A stretch of 52,235 nucleotides of DNA, taken from the NCBI GenBank assembly GCA_947627045.1, contig CANQUM010000012.1:1-52235 (forward strand), written 5' to 3'. A program made the translations under genes and the position numbers. Position 1 is the first letter of the stretch. Each line of letters opens with the position of its first letter. Below the pieces are notes generated by a model that saw only the letters and a program-made list of their open reading frames with translations, made no database searches and was not told the DNA's origin. Origin of the DNA: an uncultured Clostridia bacterium (lineage in GTDB: Bacteria > Bacillota > Clostridia > Oscillospirales > Ruminococcaceae). Below are positions 50,935 through 52,235 of this stretch, in pieces.

Positions 50935-52167
50935 ATGGATTTTAGTAATTTAGAGGTTTTATCTCCTGCCGGTGATATGGAAAGGCTTGAATCAGCTTTG
51001 GATTACGGCGCTGACGCCGTATATCTCGGCGGAAAATCTTTTGGTATGCGAGCAGGACCGTTAAACTTTGACAATTCAGAACTTAAGACTGCTGTTGATA
51101 AGTCGCATAAAAGAGGCGTACTTGTGTATCTTACCTGCAACACTTTGCCTCATAACGATGAAATCCCATATTTCAAGGCGTTTATAGATAATGCAGTTGA
51201 CGCTAAAATCGACGCAGTGATAGTCAACGATATAGGACTTTTGTCCTTGGTGAAAAAATATGCTCCGAATATGGAAATTCACATTTCCACACAGGCAGGA
51301 ATTGTGAACTATGTTACTGCAAATGAATTTTATAAGATGGGAGCAAAGCGAGTTGTTCTTGCAAGAGAGCTATCATTAGATGAAATAGCTGAAATAAGAG
51401 CAAAAACCCCGGAAGATTTAGACATAGAGTGCTTTGTACACGGAGCAATGTGCGTCAGCTTTTCGGGAAGATGTCTTTTGTCAAGCTATTTAGTAAATCG
51501 TGATGCAAACAGGGGAGAATGTGCACAGCCTTGCAGATGGGGTTATCATCTTATGGAGGAAAAACGTGACGGGCAGTATTTTCCTGTGTTTGAAGATGAA
51601 AAAGGAACATATATTCTTAATGCGAAAGATATGTGTTTGATAGAGCATTTAGACAAGCTTGCAAAGGCAGGAATTAAGAGCTTTAAAATTGAAGGCAGAG
51701 CCAAATCTGCTTATTATGTGTCAGTTATAACAAACGCTTACAGATTTGCAGTCGATTTTTTAAGGAACAATCCTGATGATTACGATAAATTGCCTTCGTG
51801 GATAAAAGAAGAAGTTTACAAAGTAAGCCACAGAGCCTACTGCACAGGCTTCTTTTTCGGTCATCCAAATGAGCAATTAGACACTCAATATTATGAAAAC
51901 AGCGGATATATCAGAGAATATGATGTTGTTGCAATTGTAGATGAGTGCAGAGACGGAAGAATTTATGCAACACAGCGGAATAAATTCAATAGGGGAGACG
52001 AGCTTGAAATTTTAGCTCCCGGTAAAGAGCCTGTTAAAATTACCGCTGATAAGCTTTATAACGATAAGAATGAAGCGATAGAGACTGCAAACCACGCAAT
52101 GATGAAGCTATCATTAGAATGTGATAAAGTTTTTGCAAAAAATTCAATCATCAGAATTAAAAAGTAG
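50935..52167 (+). CDS. U32 family peptidase (RlhA/YrrO-like)
   Basis: The 410 residues match the U32 family: LEVLSPAGDMERLESALDYGADAVYLGG, CFVHGAMCVSFSGRCLLSSYL (the family signature), RGECAQPCRWGY, NAKDMCLIEHL and IKSFKIEGRAKS. Several members are now linked to RNA hydroxylation (RlhA, TrhP) rather than proteolysis, and Cys-rich motifs fit iron-sulfur or prephenate-linked chemistry. ATG 50935 was preferred to 50932 because GGAGG ends at 50930 and the spacing is better. It lies 21 bases after mltG. Confidence 0.92.
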   Translation: MDFSNLEVLSPAGDMERLESALDYGADAVYLGGKSFGMRAGPLNFDNSELKTAVDKSHKRGVLVYLTCNTLPHNDEIPYFKAFIDNAVDAKIDAVIVNDIGLLSLVKKYAPNMEIHISTQAGIVNYVTANEFYKMGAKRVVLARELSLDEIAEIRAKTPEDLDIECFVHGAMCVSFSGRCLLSSYLVNRDANRGECAQPCRWGYHLMEEKRDGQYFPVFEDEKGTYILNAKDMCLIEHLDKLAKAGIKSFKIEGRAKSAYYVSVITNAYRFAVDFLRNNPDDYDKLPSWIKEEVYKVSHRAYCTGFFFGHPNEQLDTQYYENSGYIREYDVVAIVDECRDGRIYATQRNKFNRGDELEILAPGKEPVKITADKLYNDKNEAIETANHAMMKLSLECDKVFAKNSIIRIKK

Positions 52168-52235
52168 ATTTTTGCCTCCTTTACCGATTTTGTTTGTGTA
52201 ATAGGGGGCTAATTTTGTGAAAGGAGAAATTTCAG
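52168..52235 (+). other. Right-edge spacer with a ribosome site of the next gene
   Basis: After the U32 stop there is an AT-rich spacer ending in GTGAAAGGAGAAATTTCAG. AAAGGAG looks like a Shine-Dalgarno, but the start codon is beyond the window. No terminator is obvious. Confidence 0.35.

Overview
The window comes from a low-GC, Gram-positive member of the Clostridia. The gene content looks most like the Oscillospiraceae/Ruminococcaceae, but genus and species cannot be fixed from this sequence. The evidence is: AT-rich DNA with strong AGGAGG ribosome sites and frequent TTG/GTG starts; a complete spoIIIAA-AH sporulation operon and a PdaA-type cortex enzyme; the SCIFF peptide with its radical-SAM maturase, a clostridial hallmark; a lysine riboswitch and a T-box leader; and plant-polysaccharide glycosidases.

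Layout. 1-480: the 3' end of a 5S rRNA gene, a broken tRNA-Asn-like copy and an intact tRNA-Asn. 585-7662: three glycosidases, namely a secreted GH5 endoglucanase (+), a GH31 alpha-xylosidase (-) and a GH3 beta-glucosidase (+), followed by ispF. 8326-11560 (minus): the asd-dapA-dapB operon for diaminopimelate/lysine synthesis, behind a promoter, a lysine riboswitch and an intrinsic terminator. 11639-17311: the queuosine genes queA and tgt, two HAD phosphatases, a GNAT acetyltransferase, a small PAS protein, the Mn exporter mntP and an XRE-cupin regulator, then an acyl-CoA synthetase (17356-19029). 19040-19240 is a non-coding run of hairpins. 19304-21199: a membrane protein and a convergent ECF sigma/anti-sigma pair. 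21360-25109: a Phe T-box leader and pheST. 25362-28079: ireB and two wall-active lipoproteins (PdaA-like, DigH/GHL10-like). 28186-30679: yajC, a TIGR04086 membrane protein, scfA (SCIFF) and scfB. 30815-35698: spoIIIAA-AH. 35769-45653: the house-keeping cluster asp23-nusB-(TsaD paralogue)-xseA-xseB-ispA-dxs-tlyA-nadK-argR-recN. 45755-52167: thyX-tmk, a DUF2156 protein, a DJ-1 protein, 5-formyl-THF cyclo-ligase, mltG and a U32 peptidase. The next gene starts beyond the right edge.

How the parts fit. The glycosidases would take xyloglucan or beta-glucan from extracellular cutting (GH5) to intracellular trimming (GH31, GH3). asd/dapA/dapB supply diaminopimelate for wall and spore cortex, sensed through lysine. 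IspF, IspA and Dxs are parts of the MEP isoprenoid route placed at two separate loci. The spoIIIA operon with pdaA points to endospore formation.

Most interesting observation. At several genes (scfB, spoIIIAB, ispA and, with a different stem, tgt) a short perfect hairpin lies between a strong Shine-Dalgarno and the start codon. Three of these share a GCTC/GAGC(GGGC)-type stem with an AA-containing loop. Removing the hairpin on paper restores normal ribosome-site spacing at scfB, tgt and ispA. This may be a recurrent translational element and can be tested genome-wide. Other points of note are the palindrome-bearing tRNA-Asn-like copy, the SCIFF locus with a hairpin between precursor and maturase, a likely operator palindrome at the GH31 promoter, a possible leaderless HAD gene and the unexplained hairpin cluster near 19.1 kb.
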